Shown: positions 1 to 9,017 of the stretch, piece by piece | Layout: each line of letters opens with the position of its first letter | Numbering within the stretch: the first letter of the stretch is position 1 | Origin: Desulfobulbus oralis | GTDB taxonomy: Bacteria; Desulfobacterota; Desulfobulbia; Desulfobulbales; Desulfobulbaceae | Assembly (NCBI RefSeq): GCF_002952055.1 | Contig: NZ_CP021255.1 | Coordinates: 1,773,501 to 1,837,500, forward strand | Direction: 5' to 3' | Length of the DNA stretch: 64,000 bases | Program-made: the position numbers and the translations under genes | The notes under the pieces: generated by a model | The model's database searches: none | Seen by the model: only the letters and a program-made list of their open reading frames with translations | What the model was told of the DNA's origin: nothing

Positions 1-180
1 TTGTTCCGCGTTTGTGCGAGATGCCACCAGGCCTGCGGCAGACTTTGACCCTTGATAACGGTTCGGAAATGGCCCAATTCAAAAAATTGGAGCAGGCAAC
101 TGGACTGTTCACGTACTTTTGCAGGCCGCATTCGCCTTGGCACCGCGGTGCCAACGAAAACGAGTGTAGCTTTCAGCTCT
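1..180 (+). pseudogene. IS30-family transposase remnant (C-terminal part)
   Basis: The open frame entering from the left edge carries the late catalytic region of IS30-type transposases: TLDNGSE, which holds the second catalytic Asp, then YFCRPHSPW and RGANENE, which holds the catalytic Glu. In intact members the text after NEN continues with an NGLLRQ-like stretch and about 60 further residues. Here the similarity stops at about position 177 and the frame continues as unrelated sequence. The element is therefore broken at its 3' end, and its 5' end lies outside the window. No terminal inverted repeat can be identified. From about 180 to 342 I see nothing. Confidence 0.8.
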
Positions 181-342
181 GTGCCTCGCGGCTTCCGTCA
201 TATTCTATCTCGATTAATGAGGCCTGACCTGGCTTTGTCATGAGGTTTTCAATGGGCTGGGTTCAGGTGCAGCATGATGGTTTGAAAAAGTCGATGCCCC
301 TGCCTTTGCCTGCACAGTACCGGGCGACGTTGCTCTTTCGTG

Positions 343-1440
343 CTATCGAATGCCTGTCCACCACTGTGTCGTGGGCAGGGGGCGGTTCAAAACGACCGGC
401 TCGCCGATTCTGGGCGTTGCCAGTTGATACGGCGCATTTTTGCTGGCCGCGCTCAGCCGGATCAGGGGCTCGTCCCAGGCGTGGTTGGCAATGCAGAAGC
501 GGCCCATGTGGCTGGGAATCAGCACCCTGGCTTTGAGATCCAGGGCCGCGAGCGCGCTCTCCTCCGGCATCATGTGGATATAGGGCCAGTTTTTGTCGTA
601 CTGGCCGCACTCCAGAATGGCCGCATCGAATGCGCCGAATTGCCTGCCGATTTCGGCAAAGTGCGGACCATAGCCGGAATCGCCGCTGTAGAAGAGGCGT
701 CTGTCGCCCGCTGTCAGGGCAAAGCTGCCCCAGAAGCTTTGCCTCTCGAAAAGGAAGCGCCGGGAATAGTGCCTGGCCGGCAGCAGGTACAGGGTCAACG
801 CGTCGAGCCGGACCCTGTCGCCCCAGTCCAGCTCGCGGACAAGTGCCGGATCGAAACCCCAGGATTCGAAAGAGGCGCCCAGGCCCAGCGGGCAGGCCAC
901 AAGCCGGATTTTGTCTTTCAGGGCCATGACTGTCGCGTAATCCAGATGATCCCAGTGGTCATGGGAAATGAGCAGCATATCCAGCTCCGGCAGGTCTTCA
1001 GGCCGGCATATGCCGGTGCCGGCAAAGGCCTTTTCCAGGAAGGCGAAAGGCGCGGCATGGTCGCTCAGGACCGGATCGATCAGCAGGCGCCTGCCCCCAA
1101 GCTGCACATACCAGGAACTGTGCCCCAGCCAGAGGATGAGGTCATGGGGGGGCAGGGCGCGCAGATCGGTTTTGATGACCGGCAGGGGCCCGGCGGGCCG
1201 CAGCCTCTCGTGGCGGCCGAAATAAAAATCCCAGAGCACCGGCAGCGGGTTGACGGTCGGGGAGAACTGCGGGGTCGGCAGTTGATTCTGAAACTGACCA
1301 TGCCGGTAGTGGGCCGAGGCCTGGACGCGCTCCAGCCGCGCGCCTCCGGGCCGCACGCCAAAGCGCGGATGGGAAAAGACGAGATGGGCGCCAAGCGCCA
1401 GACCCGCGCCCAGGGCCAGAATCCAGACCAGAGTGCTCAT
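343..1440 (-). CDS. MBL-fold metallo-hydrolase (NAPE-PLD/RomA-like)
   Basis: This 365-residue protein begins with a hydrophobic segment (about residues 3-22) that could be a membrane anchor or signal peptide. A metallo-beta-lactamase fold follows. The metal motif SHDHWDHLD lies near residues 159-167. Further ligand-type regions are GDSGYGPHF, and a C-terminal HM followed by NHAWDEP. The architecture fits the COG2220 group, which includes NAPE-PLD-like phosphodiesterases and RomA; members generally hydrolyse phosphodiester or lactone bonds using two Zn ions. The substrate cannot be read from the sequence. It is on the minus strand upstream of no obvious partner; the 200 bp between it and the next gene hold nothing recognisable. 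Confidence 0.8.
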   Translation of the reverse strand: MSTLVWILALGAGLALGAHLVFSHPRFGVRPGGARLERVQASAHYRHGQFQNQLPTPQFSPTVNPLPVLWDFYFGRHERLRPAGPLPVIKTDLRALPPHDLILWLGHSSWYVQLGGRRLLIDPVLSDHAAPFAFLEKAFAGTGICRPEDLPELDMLLISHDHWDHLDYATVMALKDKIRLVACPLGLGASFESWGFDPALVRELDWGDRVRLDALTLYLLPARHYSRRFLFERQSFWGSFALTAGDRRLFYSGDSGYGPHFAEIGRQFGAFDAAILECGQYDKNWPYIHMMPEESALAALDLKARVLIPSHMGRFCIANHAWDEPLIRLSAASKNAPYQLATPRIGEPVVLNRPLPTTQWWTGIR

Positions 1441-1637
1441 CGATCGATGCTCCGATTTTTACGCATGGTCTTTGTACAGGAGGCGGGGACAGGGAGAACA
1501 GAAACGGTGATAGCCACGAATGGCCGGGCAATACGGGGCGGATTGGCCGCCTGCCTCGGAGCGGCGCTTACAGCTGGAGCCCTTTGGCATCAGGCGTGCT
1601 CTGTCTGTGCCGTTTGAGGCCCTCCGACCCCTGCCGC

Positions 1638-1955
1638 TCAGGCCAGAGCCTTGCTCAGCGCCTCTGTCAGCGCAGTCTGCAGGGTCTGGCTCGCTGCCTC
1701 GTTGAGCGCGCCGTTTTCGTCGTAGGCAAAGACTTCGAGCGGTCGCGGCCGCTCCGGGCCGCTGCCGGTGTAAATCGCCACATCGGCGTAGAGTTCGGCA
1801 TCCGGGTACTGTGCCGACACCCATGCCGAGATGATGCTGCCCTTCAGACCGGCCAGCGCTTCGGCCTGCCGTTCCAGTTCCTCCGGACTCGTGGCCTTGC
1901 CGAGGGGGGCGCCGGTGTAAACCACATCCGCGACCACAATCTTGACGATGCTCAT
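1638..1955 (-). CDS. Conserved-looking small protein coupled to thiD
   Basis: The product is 105 residues, acidic, without membrane segments; it starts MSIVKIVVADVVYTG. A very good ribosome-binding site (GGAAGGAG) lies just upstream of the ATG. That start overlaps the thiD stop codon by four bases (ATGA), so translation is probably coupled. I do not recognise the family. The central stretch (ISAWVSAQYPDAELYADVAI) and the alanine/leucine-rich C-terminal helix suggest a small alpha/beta fold. Its position would fit an accessory role beside HMP-phosphate kinase, but that is only context. Confidence 0.75.
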   Translation of the reverse strand: MSIVKIVVADVVYTGAPLGKATSPEELERQAEALAGLKGSIISAWVSAQYPDAELYADVAIYTGSGPERPRPLEVFAYDENGALNEAASQTLQTALTEALSKALA

Positions 1956-2788
1956 GCCCGCTCCTTCCCGGGACTGTCGGGAAAAAAGGCGTAGAAGTGA
2001 TGGACCGGGCCGTGCCCCTGGCCAAGCCGGTATGCAGCCCCGGCGCTCAGGGCGGCGCTGAGATAGGCCTTGCCCTGCCGCACCGCATCCTCCAGCGGCA
2101 GCCCTCTGGCCAGGCCGGAGGCAATGGCGGAGGACAGGGTGCAGCCGGTGCCATGATCGTTTTTGGTGGCAATGCGCCTGCCCGGAAAGCGCAGTGTCCT
2201 TTTGGTCTCGCCCAGAAACAGAACGTCGTCGCAATCCGCCCCCTCGAGGTGACCGCCCTTCAGGAGCACATTTGGGCAGCCCAGAGCAGCCAGTTCCTGG
2301 GCCGCACCCGCCATGTCCTCCGCCCCTATCGGACGGGCCAGCAGTTTTTCCGCCTCCGGCAGGTTGGGCGTCATCAGGGTGGCCAGCGGTATGAGCGCCT
2401 CCCTGAGCGCGGTCACCGCGTCATTTTCCAACAGGGAATCGCCGCTCTGCGCCACCATGACCGGGTCGAGCACGAGCGGCGTGCCGCCCACACATTTTTG
2501 CAGACATTGGGCCACGGTGCGGATCAGGGACGAAGAGAAGAGCATGCCGATTTTGATGACATCCACACCCGGATCGGCAAGCACGGCTTCGATTTGGGCT
2601 CTCACCACGTCGGGGGGCACAGCGGCGATGGCCTGCACACCCAGGGTGTTTTGCGCCGTGACCGCGGTGATGGCGCTCATGCCGTAGCAGCCAAGGGCGG
2701 CAAAGGTTTTGAGGTCAGCCTGAATGCCCGCTCCGCCGCAACTGTCCGAACCGGCAATGGTGAGCGCGCGCACGTATGTTTTCGTCAT
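1952..2788 (-). CDS. thiD: Hydroxymethylpyrimidine/phosphomethylpyrimidine kinase
   Basis: ThiD phosphorylates HMP and HMP-phosphate to HMP-diphosphate for thiamine synthesis in the cytoplasm. The 278-residue product has the ribokinase-like hallmarks: AGSDSCGGAGIQAD at the N terminus, DPVM and TPNLPEAE in the middle, LLKGGH, and the anion-hole/catalytic motif DHGTGCTLSSAIA near residue 215. I chose the ATG at 2788 because homologues begin just before ALTIAGSDS; the open frame upstream to 2920 is unlike the family. The length is normal for ThiD without a ThiE or TenA fusion. A GC-rich hairpin-like stretch lies about 30 bp upstream, but nothing fits a TPP riboswitch. Confidence 0.93.
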   Translation of the reverse strand: MTKTYVRALTIAGSDSCGGAGIQADLKTFAALGCYGMSAITAVTAQNTLGVQAIAAVPPDVVRAQIEAVLADPGVDVIKIGMLFSSSLIRTVAQCLQKCVGGTPLVLDPVMVAQSGDSLLENDAVTALREALIPLATLMTPNLPEAEKLLARPIGAEDMAGAAQELAALGCPNVLLKGGHLEGADCDDVLFLGETKRTLRFPGRRIATKNDHGTGCTLSSAIASGLARGLPLEDAVRQGKAYLSAALSAGAAYRLGQGHGPVHHFYAFFPDSPGKERA

Positions 2789-3164
2789 GGCAAGGTTCCT
2801 TGTCTCTGGGGTAAAGGCCCGGCAAAGCGGGCCACGAAGTCCTCTGCCGCGCTGTCCGGCGCCGGGCAGCGCCGCATTCTGGCGGGGCCTGCCGCGTGCG
2901 CCGCAATGATAGCGGGGCACCGCTTCCCGGGCCTCTTTGCCAACGGGGCAAAGCGCCGGGCAAAGGCGGCCATTTTGACCGCCGGGCTTTGCGCCCCGGG
3001 AATCAGGATGAGCGCATCCCTGCCCGCATTGCAGAGTGCATTTTCCGACAAATCGTCTCCAGCATACCGAAAAGATGGCCTCATGCCTATCATTTGCTGG
3101 GCCTGAGGTTGTATAATACCCCCTGTTGACCGGAAATAAGCGCCCTTTTCCTTTGAGCCATACG
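2789..3164. other. Divergent intergenic region, thiD / aminopeptidase
   Basis: This stretch of about 375 bp separates the minus-strand thiD from the plus-strand aminopeptidase. Open frames here have no recognisable protein text. A perfect TATAAT hexamer at 3112-3117 sits about 50 bp before the aminopeptidase ATG and may be its -10 box, although no -35 box lies at the usual distance. On the minus strand a short GC stem (GGCCCG with CGGGCC) lies close to the thiD start. Confidence 0.45.
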
Positions 3165-4484
3165 ATGAGTCAGGAACAGTATCTGCAGGAATTGCTCCGT
3201 TTTCTGGAGGCGTCGCCCACCGCCTTTCATGCCACGGCAACTGTGCAGGGGATCCTTGCCGAGCACGGTTTCACGAGGCTTTTCGAGCCGGATGACTGGG
3301 GCGAACTCGGCCCCGGCTCCTACTATGTCAGCAGAAACGATTCGAGCCTCATCGCCTTTGTGCTGGAGCACGGCACGTCTGGCTGCCGCAGCCTGCGCAT
3401 GGCGGGCGCCCATACCGACAGTCCGGGCTTCCGGGTCAAGCCCCATGCCCTGCACTCGACCGGCGGCTATGTGCAGCTTGGCGTGGAGGTGTACGGCGGC
3501 GCGATGCTGTCCACCTGGTTTGACCGGGACTGCTCGCTGGCCGGCCGGGTCGTCTGGCAGGATGGGGAGGGCCGGGCGCAGGCAGGTCTTGTGGATTTTC
3601 AGCGGCCCCTGGTGGTGATGCCCAGTCTGGCCGTGCACCTGGATCCGGAAGCCAGGGGGCGGCATGCGATCAACCGCCAGACCGATTTGGCGCCCATCCT
3701 GATGCTGGGCGAGGAGCCGGATTTTGCCACCCTGCTTCTGGAGCAGTTGGCCCGGCAGCGTGGCGCTGCCAGGAGGCAGGTGGCCTCTGGCGAGGTGCTG
3801 GCCTTTGATCTTTTTCTCTACGATGCCCAGCCGCCGGACCAGATCGGTCTGAACGGCGAGTTCGTGTGTTCGGCCAGGCTCGACAATCTCCTGTCCTGCC
3901 ATGCGCTGGCGCGGGCTCTGGCCGGCGCCGCCACGCGCGACAGCCTGATCGTGCTGAACGACCACGAGGAGGTGGGCAGCGCCACAGTCGCGGGTGCAGG
4001 GGGCACTTTTCTGCAGGACGTGTTGGCCCGGCTCTTTCCGCCCGCACAGATGCGGCGGATTTTGGCCGCTTCGCTCTTTGTGTCGGCCGACAACGCCCAC
4101 GCGCTGCATCCGAACTTCATGGCCAGCTACGAGCCGGAGCACAGTCCCCGCATGCAGGCCGGGCCGGTCATCAAAACCAATGCGGGCCAGCGCTACGCCA
4201 CCAGCGCCGCGACTGCCGCGCAGTTCGTCCTGCTCTGCCGCAGGGCCGGCGTCCCCTGTCAGGACTTTGTGATGCGAAACGACATGAGCTGCGGCTCCAC
4301 CATCGGGCCCCTGGTGGCCTCGGGCCTGGGGGTGCCGGTGGTGGATGTGGGCGTGGCGCAACTGGCCATGCACTCGGTGCGGGAAATGGCGGCGTGGCGG
4401 GACGGCGCCTCTTTTCTGCAGGCCATGCAGGCCTTTTTCGGCGCGGACGAGGCGCTGCTGCGAGCTCCGCTGGTTGGTGTCTGA
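3165..4484 (+). CDS. apeB: M18-family aminopeptidase
   Basis: The product is a 439-residue cytosolic Zn-dependent aminopeptidase of the M18 (aspartyl aminopeptidase/ApeB) family, which removes N-terminal residues from peptides. The metal-site motifs appear in order: GAHTDSPGF (about residue 82), NDHEEVGS with the catalytic/ligand glutamates (about 264), SADNAHALHPN with a ligand Asp (about 307), NDMSCGSTIGP (about 371), and the terminal ligand region MHSVREM. I prefer the ATG at 3165 over the in-frame TTG at 3126 because MSQEQYLQELL aligns with the usual start. It lies 12 bp upstream of the M3 peptidase gene, so the two form a peptide-degradation operon. Confidence 0.93.
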   Translation: MSQEQYLQELLRFLEASPTAFHATATVQGILAEHGFTRLFEPDDWGELGPGSYYVSRNDSSLIAFVLEHGTSGCRSLRMAGAHTDSPGFRVKPHALHSTGGYVQLGVEVYGGAMLSTWFDRDCSLAGRVVWQDGEGRAQAGLVDFQRPLVVMPSLAVHLDPEARGRHAINRQTDLAPILMLGEEPDFATLLLEQLARQRGAARRQVASGEVLAFDLFLYDAQPPDQIGLNGEFVCSARLDNLLSCHALARALAGAATRDSLIVLNDHEEVGSATVAGAGGTFLQDVLARLFPPAQMRRILAASLFVSADNAHALHPNFMASYEPEHSPRMQAGPVIKTNAGQRYATSAATAAQFVLLCRRAGVPCQDFVMRNDMSCGSTIGPLVASGLGVPVVDVGVAQLAMHSVREMAAWRDGASFLQAMQAFFGADEALLRAPLVGV

Positions 4485-4496
4485 GGGAGGCAAACG

Positions 4497-6296
4497 GTGT
4501 CGACACAAAACAGCAACATGGCCCTGGGCGTGGACAGCGTGCGCTGGAATCTGCGCTTTCTCTATGAAAACGCCGGCCCGGCGCTGGAGGCGGATATGGC
4601 CCGCTGCCGGGAGGCGTCGCAGGCCCTGGCCGATCGCTATGCCGGCCGGGTGGCCAGGCTTACGGCCGCCGGATTGCTGGACCTTGTGCGTGGGCTGGAG
4701 GCCCTGGAAGAACGGCTGGGCCGGCTGGAATCCTATGCCTATCTGAATTTCATCACCCAGACCGAGGACGCGCCTGCCTCGGCGCTCATGCAGCAGATCG
4801 AGGCCCTCACTGCGGAACTGGGCCGGCAGACCGTGTTCTTTCGGGTCGAGTGGAACCAGTTGCCGGCCGAGACGGCCGAGCGGCTGCTGGCCGCTCCGGA
4901 ACTCGCAGTGTACAGGCACTATCTGACGGTGCTCAGGAACAGGGCGCCCCACCAGCTTGGCCTGCAGGAAGAGCAGCTCCTGCAGGCGCTTGCGCCCGTG
5001 GGCCGGAGTGCCTGGAATACCCTCTTCGACAAGCTGATGAGCCAGTTGCGCTTCGGCCCGGACCAGCGCACCGAGGAAGAGGTGCTGGCCGGGCTCTATC
5101 GCCCAGAGCGCCCGCTGCGGCAACAGGCGGCCCTGGAACTGACCCGGGGACTGCAGGACAACCTGCACATCCTGACCCATATCTTCAATACGCTTGCGCA
5201 GGAAAAGGCCATCATGGACCGGCTCCGGCGCTACCCCCACTGGGACAGCGCCATCAACCTGCACAATGAACTGAAGCCGGAGACCGTGAGCACCCTGCTC
5301 GACACCGTGACCTCTGGCTATGGCATCGTGCAGCGCTACTACAGGATGAAGCGGGAACTGCTGGGTCTGGACGAGCTGTTCGACTATGACCGTTATGCTC
5401 CCCTGCCCGGAGCGGAGGGAGAAAAAGCCCTGTCCTGGCCGGAATGCCGGAGCGTGGTGCTGGAGGCCTTTGCCGCCTTTTCGCCCGAAATGGCGGAGAT
5501 GGCGGATGGCTTTTTCAGGGAGCGGCGCCTGCATGCCCCGGTTCTGCCGGGCAAGGCCAGCGGCGCCTTCGCCCACCCGACCGTGCCTTCGGCCAGACCC
5601 TATGTGCTCCTGAACTACACCGGCAGGCGGGAGGATGTCTTTACCCTGGCGCACGAGCTGGGCCACGGCGTGCATCAGACGCTGGCCGCGCGGCAGGGCC
5701 TGTACAACAGCGACACCCCGCTGGTACTGGCCGAGACCGCTTCGGTTTTTGCGGAAATGCTGGTCTTCAGGGCCATGCTGAAGCGGGAGCGGTCGGCGAC
5801 CCGGCGCTGTGCGCTTGTCGCAGGCAAGCTGGAATCCATCTTTGCCACGGTGTTCCGGCAGGTGGCCATGAACCGTTTCGAGGCGGCCATGCACGAGGGC
5901 CGGAGTCGGGGCGAGCTGTCCGCGGAGCGGCTCTCCGCCCTCTGGCTGGACACGCAAGGGGCCATGTTTGCGGATTCGGTGACCCTGACCGACAATTATC
6001 GCCTTTGGTGGGCCTATATCCCCCATTTTCTGGCCACGCCGGGCTATGTCTACGCCTATGCCTTTGGCGAGCTGCTGGTGCTGGCGCTGTACGCCCGCTA
6101 CGAGCAGGAGGGCTGGGCCTTTGTGCCGGCCTATCTGCGGCTTTTGGCCGCGGGTGGCAGCCGTGACCCCTATGCCCTGCTCGCGCCTTTTGGCATTGAT
6201 CTGGATGATCCGGCCTTCTGGCAGGGCGGGCTGGAGCTGATTCGGGCGCTGCTGGCCGAGGCGGAGGAGGCGAGCGCCGTGCAAGGTCGGGACTAG
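4497..6296 (+). CDS. pepF: M3-family oligoendopeptidase (PepF type)
   Basis: The 599-residue zinc peptidase has the thimet-oligopeptidase signature HELGH at about residue 385. A downstream ligand glutamate region, ETASVFAEM, follows about 25 residues later, as in the M3 family. The helical N-terminal half is typical of the PepF/M3B clade, which cleaves short cytoplasmic peptides. The start is GTG at 4497, preceded by GGGAGG. It follows the M18 aminopeptidase after 12 bp, so the two probably cooperate in peptide turnover. The roughly 280 bp downstream contain a very T-rich run (about 6341-6378) and no gene. Confidence 0.92.
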   Translation: MSTQNSNMALGVDSVRWNLRFLYENAGPALEADMARCREASQALADRYAGRVARLTAAGLLDLVRGLEALEERLGRLESYAYLNFITQTEDAPASALMQQIEALTAELGRQTVFFRVEWNQLPAETAERLLAAPELAVYRHYLTVLRNRAPHQLGLQEEQLLQALAPVGRSAWNTLFDKLMSQLRFGPDQRTEEEVLAGLYRPERPLRQQAALELTRGLQDNLHILTHIFNTLAQEKAIMDRLRRYPHWDSAINLHNELKPETVSTLLDTVTSGYGIVQRYYRMKRELLGLDELFDYDRYAPLPGAEGEKALSWPECRSVVLEAFAAFSPEMAEMADGFFRERRLHAPVLPGKASGAFAHPTVPSARPYVLLNYTGRREDVFTLAHELGHGVHQTLAARQGLYNSDTPLVLAETASVFAEMLVFRAMLKRERSATRRCALVAGKLESIFATVFRQVAMNRFEAAMHEGRSRGELSAERLSALWLDTQGAMFADSVTLTDNYRLWWAYIPHFLATPGYVYAYAFGELLVLALYARYEQEGWAFVPAYLRLLAAGGSRDPYALLAPFGIDLDDPAFWQGGLELIRALLAEAEEASAVQGRD

Positions 6297-6574
6297 CCGG
6301 GGCATGGCCAGGAGCGCCGGTAGCGGCAAAAGGAGGGCCCACGGTGCTTTTTCTTTGATTTTTTTCTTTTTTTCTGGATGATTGAAGGAGCTTAGGCGAT
6401 AAAACGTCTTCCCCCGGGAGGGGAACATGGTCCGCGCACAGCGGCAGGGCGTGCGCGTTTCGGTTGAATGGTAAAACATGGGGCAGCCTTTGGGCGCGGC
6501 ATTGAACAGGGCATTGGCTCGGTCTCGGGCAAGAGCGGTTCTTCAGCTTCGCCCCTGCCCCCATTGAAAAGACT

Positions 6575-7960
6575 ATGACAACAGCAAAGCAGACAATTGA
6601 TGGCTTTTCCCTGGAAAATATCCTCCAGATATTCAACATGGAGAGCAAATCGCAGACCCTGCAGGTGACCAGAGAGGACCAGACCGGGTATCTGGATGTG
6701 GAGCAGGGCGAGCTGATCCATGCGAGCCTGGGCAGCCTGAGCGGCATGGAAGCGGCTATGGAAATCATGGTCTGGGATGAGGCGAAGACGGAAGTCCTGC
6801 CCCTCAGGAAGGTTCAGCGGACCATCCAGAGTTCGCTCATCAATATCCTGCTCGAGGTGTCCAAGCTCAAGGACGACCGCAGAAGCGCCCGGGAGGAATC
6901 GGGCGAGGACCTGCTGCAGGATGCCATTGAAAAGGCGGAAATGCAGCAGTACAAGCTGGCCCACGATGAACTGGTCGCCTTTCTGAAAAAGAAGAGGGAC
7001 AGCCTCATCGGCTGGATCTGGTTCGCACGCATCCAGGGCAACCCGGATCTGATCCGCAAGTCCCTGAACGTGGCGGCCAGCATTGATCCGAACGACAGCC
7101 TGCTCAAGGAGGAGCAGCGCAAGTTTGCCCTGGGCCTGCCCAGCCTGCGCGGCGGGGTGGCCAGAAAGTGCTACTTCTGCTGGACGCCCCTGAACAGAAG
7201 CGCGACCGCCTGTCCCAACTGCCAGGGCAGCCTGATCATCAATGCCGAAGCGCTGCAGCATGTCGGCGAGATGGATGCCAAGGTGGCCGGTGAGGCGCAG
7301 GACCGCTATCTGCGTATCCTGCGCAGGCATCCGCGCAGCCTGACCGCCGTGTACTGCCTGGCCCTGATCCAGATGAATCTGGGGCGCCTGAAAGAGGCTC
7401 TGGTCTATCTCGACAAGGCGAGCAAGATGGCGCCGGAACGGGCCGTTTTCACGAGCCAGCTCAAGCTGCTGCTGGAACATCTGGCGAGTCAGTCCCAGGA
7501 CATGGGCGCGGATGGGAGCGCGGAAGCCACGGAGGCTGTGGCGCCCCCGCCCATAGAGGTGGAGGATGCAGCGCCGCTCAATCGTCCGGTGACCCCGCAA
7601 CGGGTCATTCTGGTGGTGGAAGACAGTGCCACGACGAGAAAGGTCATTGCCATCACCCTGACCAGGAACGGCTACAAGGTGATCGAGGCGGGCGACGGCC
7701 TGGAGGCCCTGAGCAAGATCAGCGAGGAACGGCCCGACCTGATCATGCTGGATGTCATTCTGCCCAAGATGGATGGTTACAAGATTCTTGCCATCATCAA
7801 GGGCAATGCCGAGTTCAAGGATATTCCGGTCATCATGCTGACCAGCAAGGACGGCTTCCTCAACAAGGTGAAAGGCAGGATGGCCGGCTCGTCGGCCTAC
7901 CTGACCAAGCCCTTTGACCCGGAACAGATGCTTCAGGAAATCAGAAAACATATCTGGTGA
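6575..7960 (+). CDS. DUF4388 (PATAN)-TPR-receiver protein, PatA/PilG-like
   Basis: This 461-residue regulator opens the chemosensory operon. Residues about 1-110 match a DUF4388/PATAN domain (IDGFSLENILQIFNMESKS, then YLDVEQGELIHASLG). A linker carries a CxxC...CxxC zinc-ribbon-like knuckle near residues 199-222 (CYFCW and CPNC). TPR-like helices follow (about 235-310). Residues about 343-461 form a CheY-like receiver: acidic pair VVEDS, phosphoacceptor Asp in MLDVILPK (about 392), MLTSKD, and the conserved Lys in LTKPF. Cyanobacterial PatA proteins combine PATAN with a receiver, and PilG is the receiver output in Pil-Chp systems. I infer an output role, probably in surface motility. Confidence 0.85.
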   Translation: MTTAKQTIDGFSLENILQIFNMESKSQTLQVTREDQTGYLDVEQGELIHASLGSLSGMEAAMEIMVWDEAKTEVLPLRKVQRTIQSSLINILLEVSKLKDDRRSAREESGEDLLQDAIEKAEMQQYKLAHDELVAFLKKKRDSLIGWIWFARIQGNPDLIRKSLNVAASIDPNDSLLKEEQRKFALGLPSLRGGVARKCYFCWTPLNRSATACPNCQGSLIINAEALQHVGEMDAKVAGEAQDRYLRILRRHPRSLTAVYCLALIQMNLGRLKEALVYLDKASKMAPERAVFTSQLKLLLEHLASQSQDMGADGSAEATEAVAPPPIEVEDAAPLNRPVTPQRVILVVEDSATTRKVIAITLTRNGYKVIEAGDGLEALSKISEERPDLIMLDVILPKMDGYKILAIIKGNAEFKDIPVIMLTSKDGFLNKVKGRMAGSSAYLTKPFDPEQMLQEIRKHIW

Positions 7961-8005
7961 TCCATAACGGATCGTCAATCAGCAGCGGAATGCAGGAGAT
8001 GAGAC

Positions 8006-8377
8006 ATGTCCAAGGGGACAATACTTGTGGCGGATGACAGTCCTACCCAGCAGAAACTGATCTGCGCTCCCTTTCAGGCAAACGGGTATGAGGTGATTTG
8101 CGCCAAAGACGGCTGCGAAGCGCTGGCCGCGGTGGAAAAGGGCAGTCAGCTCGCTCTGGCCGTGCTGGACGTGGTGATGCCGAACATGAACGGTTTTCAG
8201 GCCTGCAAAAAGATCAAGAAGGTACGGCGGGAACTGCCGATCATTCTTTTGTCCACCAAGGATCAGGAGAGCGACGCCTTTTGGGGCAAGCATCAGGGCG
8301 CAGATCTGTATATGACCAAGCCCTTTGACAGCGAGGAACTGTTTGCCAACGCTGTCAAACTCATGTCACGAAGCTGA
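8006..8377 (+). CDS. Stand-alone CheY-like response regulator (PilH-like)
   Basis: The product is a single receiver domain of 123 residues with no output domain. It has the acidic pair in VADDS (about residues 9-11), the phosphoacceptor Asp in VLDVVMPN (about 54), the conserved Ser/Thr in LLSTKD and the Lys in MTKPF. A ribosome-binding site (AGGAGATGAGAC) precedes the ATG. It lies between the PATAN-receiver gene and cheW, the position taken by pilH in Pil-Chp clusters, where PilH moderates signalling to PilG. That assignment rests on gene order, so treat the name as a role suggestion. Confidence 0.88.
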   Translation: MSKGTILVADDSPTQQKLICAPFQANGYEVICAKDGCEALAAVEKGSQLALAVLDVVMPNMNGFQACKKIKKVRRELPIILLSTKDQESDAFWGKHQGADLYMTKPFDSEELFANAVKLMSRS

Positions 8378-8402
8378 GCGGATTCCCCGGGGAGCAAGAC
8401 GT

Positions 8403-9002
8403 ATGGCCCTTCCGACCGGCCAGCCCGCCGCTGGCATGCAAGACGGCAATCTCAAGTCGCTTCTGGATGCAATTGACCGGAAAACGGCGCCCGCGCTGCA
8501 GCAGGATCTGGAGCGGCTGCACAGTCGTGCCGGGCGGAGCGCGGACCGGGTCCTCCACATTTCTTTCGTGGTGGGCTGGCACGAAATGGCCCTGCCGGTT
8601 GCCGCCATGCAGGGGCTGGGCGCCATGCCGGTCATCACCCCGCTGCCGTACCTGCCTCCCTGGATCCGGGGCATTGTCCAGATCCGGAGCGAGATCTTCT
8701 CGGTGGTGGATTTTCAGAGGCTGTTTCAGTTGCGGAAGGAGCGCCGCAATCTCCACAAACTGTCTTTTATCCAGTTTCAGCATGAGGATCTGGAATTTTG
8801 CCTCCTGGTCAACCGGATCACCGGCATTCTGAATCTTGACGAAGAGATGGAGCGCCTGGCGCCCTGCTCTCCGGACGAGCAGGCGGAATGCGCGAAGATG
8901 ATGGCCTTCATCAGGGGCGTGCTGGTGCGGGATCAGCGCCGGATTTTCCTATTGGACAGCAATGCCCTGGGGCATGCCGACATCATCAGAAAGTGGCGCT
9001 GA
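8403..9002 (+). CDS. CheW-like adaptor (PilI-like)
   Basis: The product is a 199-residue scaffold protein of the CheW family, expected to link the receptor to the CheA kinase at the inner membrane. The CheW core runs from about residue 50 (LHISFVVGWHEMALPVAAMQ) through LPYLPPWIRGIVQIRSEIF, a form of the family's P-x-x-x-x-G-x-x-x-R-G motif, and ends near RRIFLLDSNAL. The N-terminal ~45 residues are a non-conserved helical extension. I set the start at the ATG at 8403, preceded by GGGGAGCAAG, because the open frame further upstream overlaps the previous gene without similarity. Confidence 0.85.
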   Translation: MALPTGQPAAGMQDGNLKSLLDAIDRKTAPALQQDLERLHSRAGRSADRVLHISFVVGWHEMALPVAAMQGLGAMPVITPLPYLPPWIRGIVQIRSEIFSVVDFQRLFQLRKERRNLHKLSFIQFQHEDLEFCLLVNRITGILNLDEEMERLAPCSPDEQAECAKMMAFIRGVLVRDQRRIFLLDSNALGHADIIRKWR

Positions 9003-9017
9003 GGAAAAAGGGGACGA

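Noticed and set aside
2789-2900. TPP riboswitch before thiD
   Set aside because: The CTGAGA and GAACCTGATCTGG core elements are absent; only a short GC hairpin is present.
3090-6479. A 1129-codon open frame on the minus strand opposite the two peptidase genes
   Set aside because: It is antisense to two clear metallopeptidase genes with full active-site motifs. Its product is rich in Arg, His, Gln and Gly with no domain pattern, the usual shadow of GC-rich third positions.
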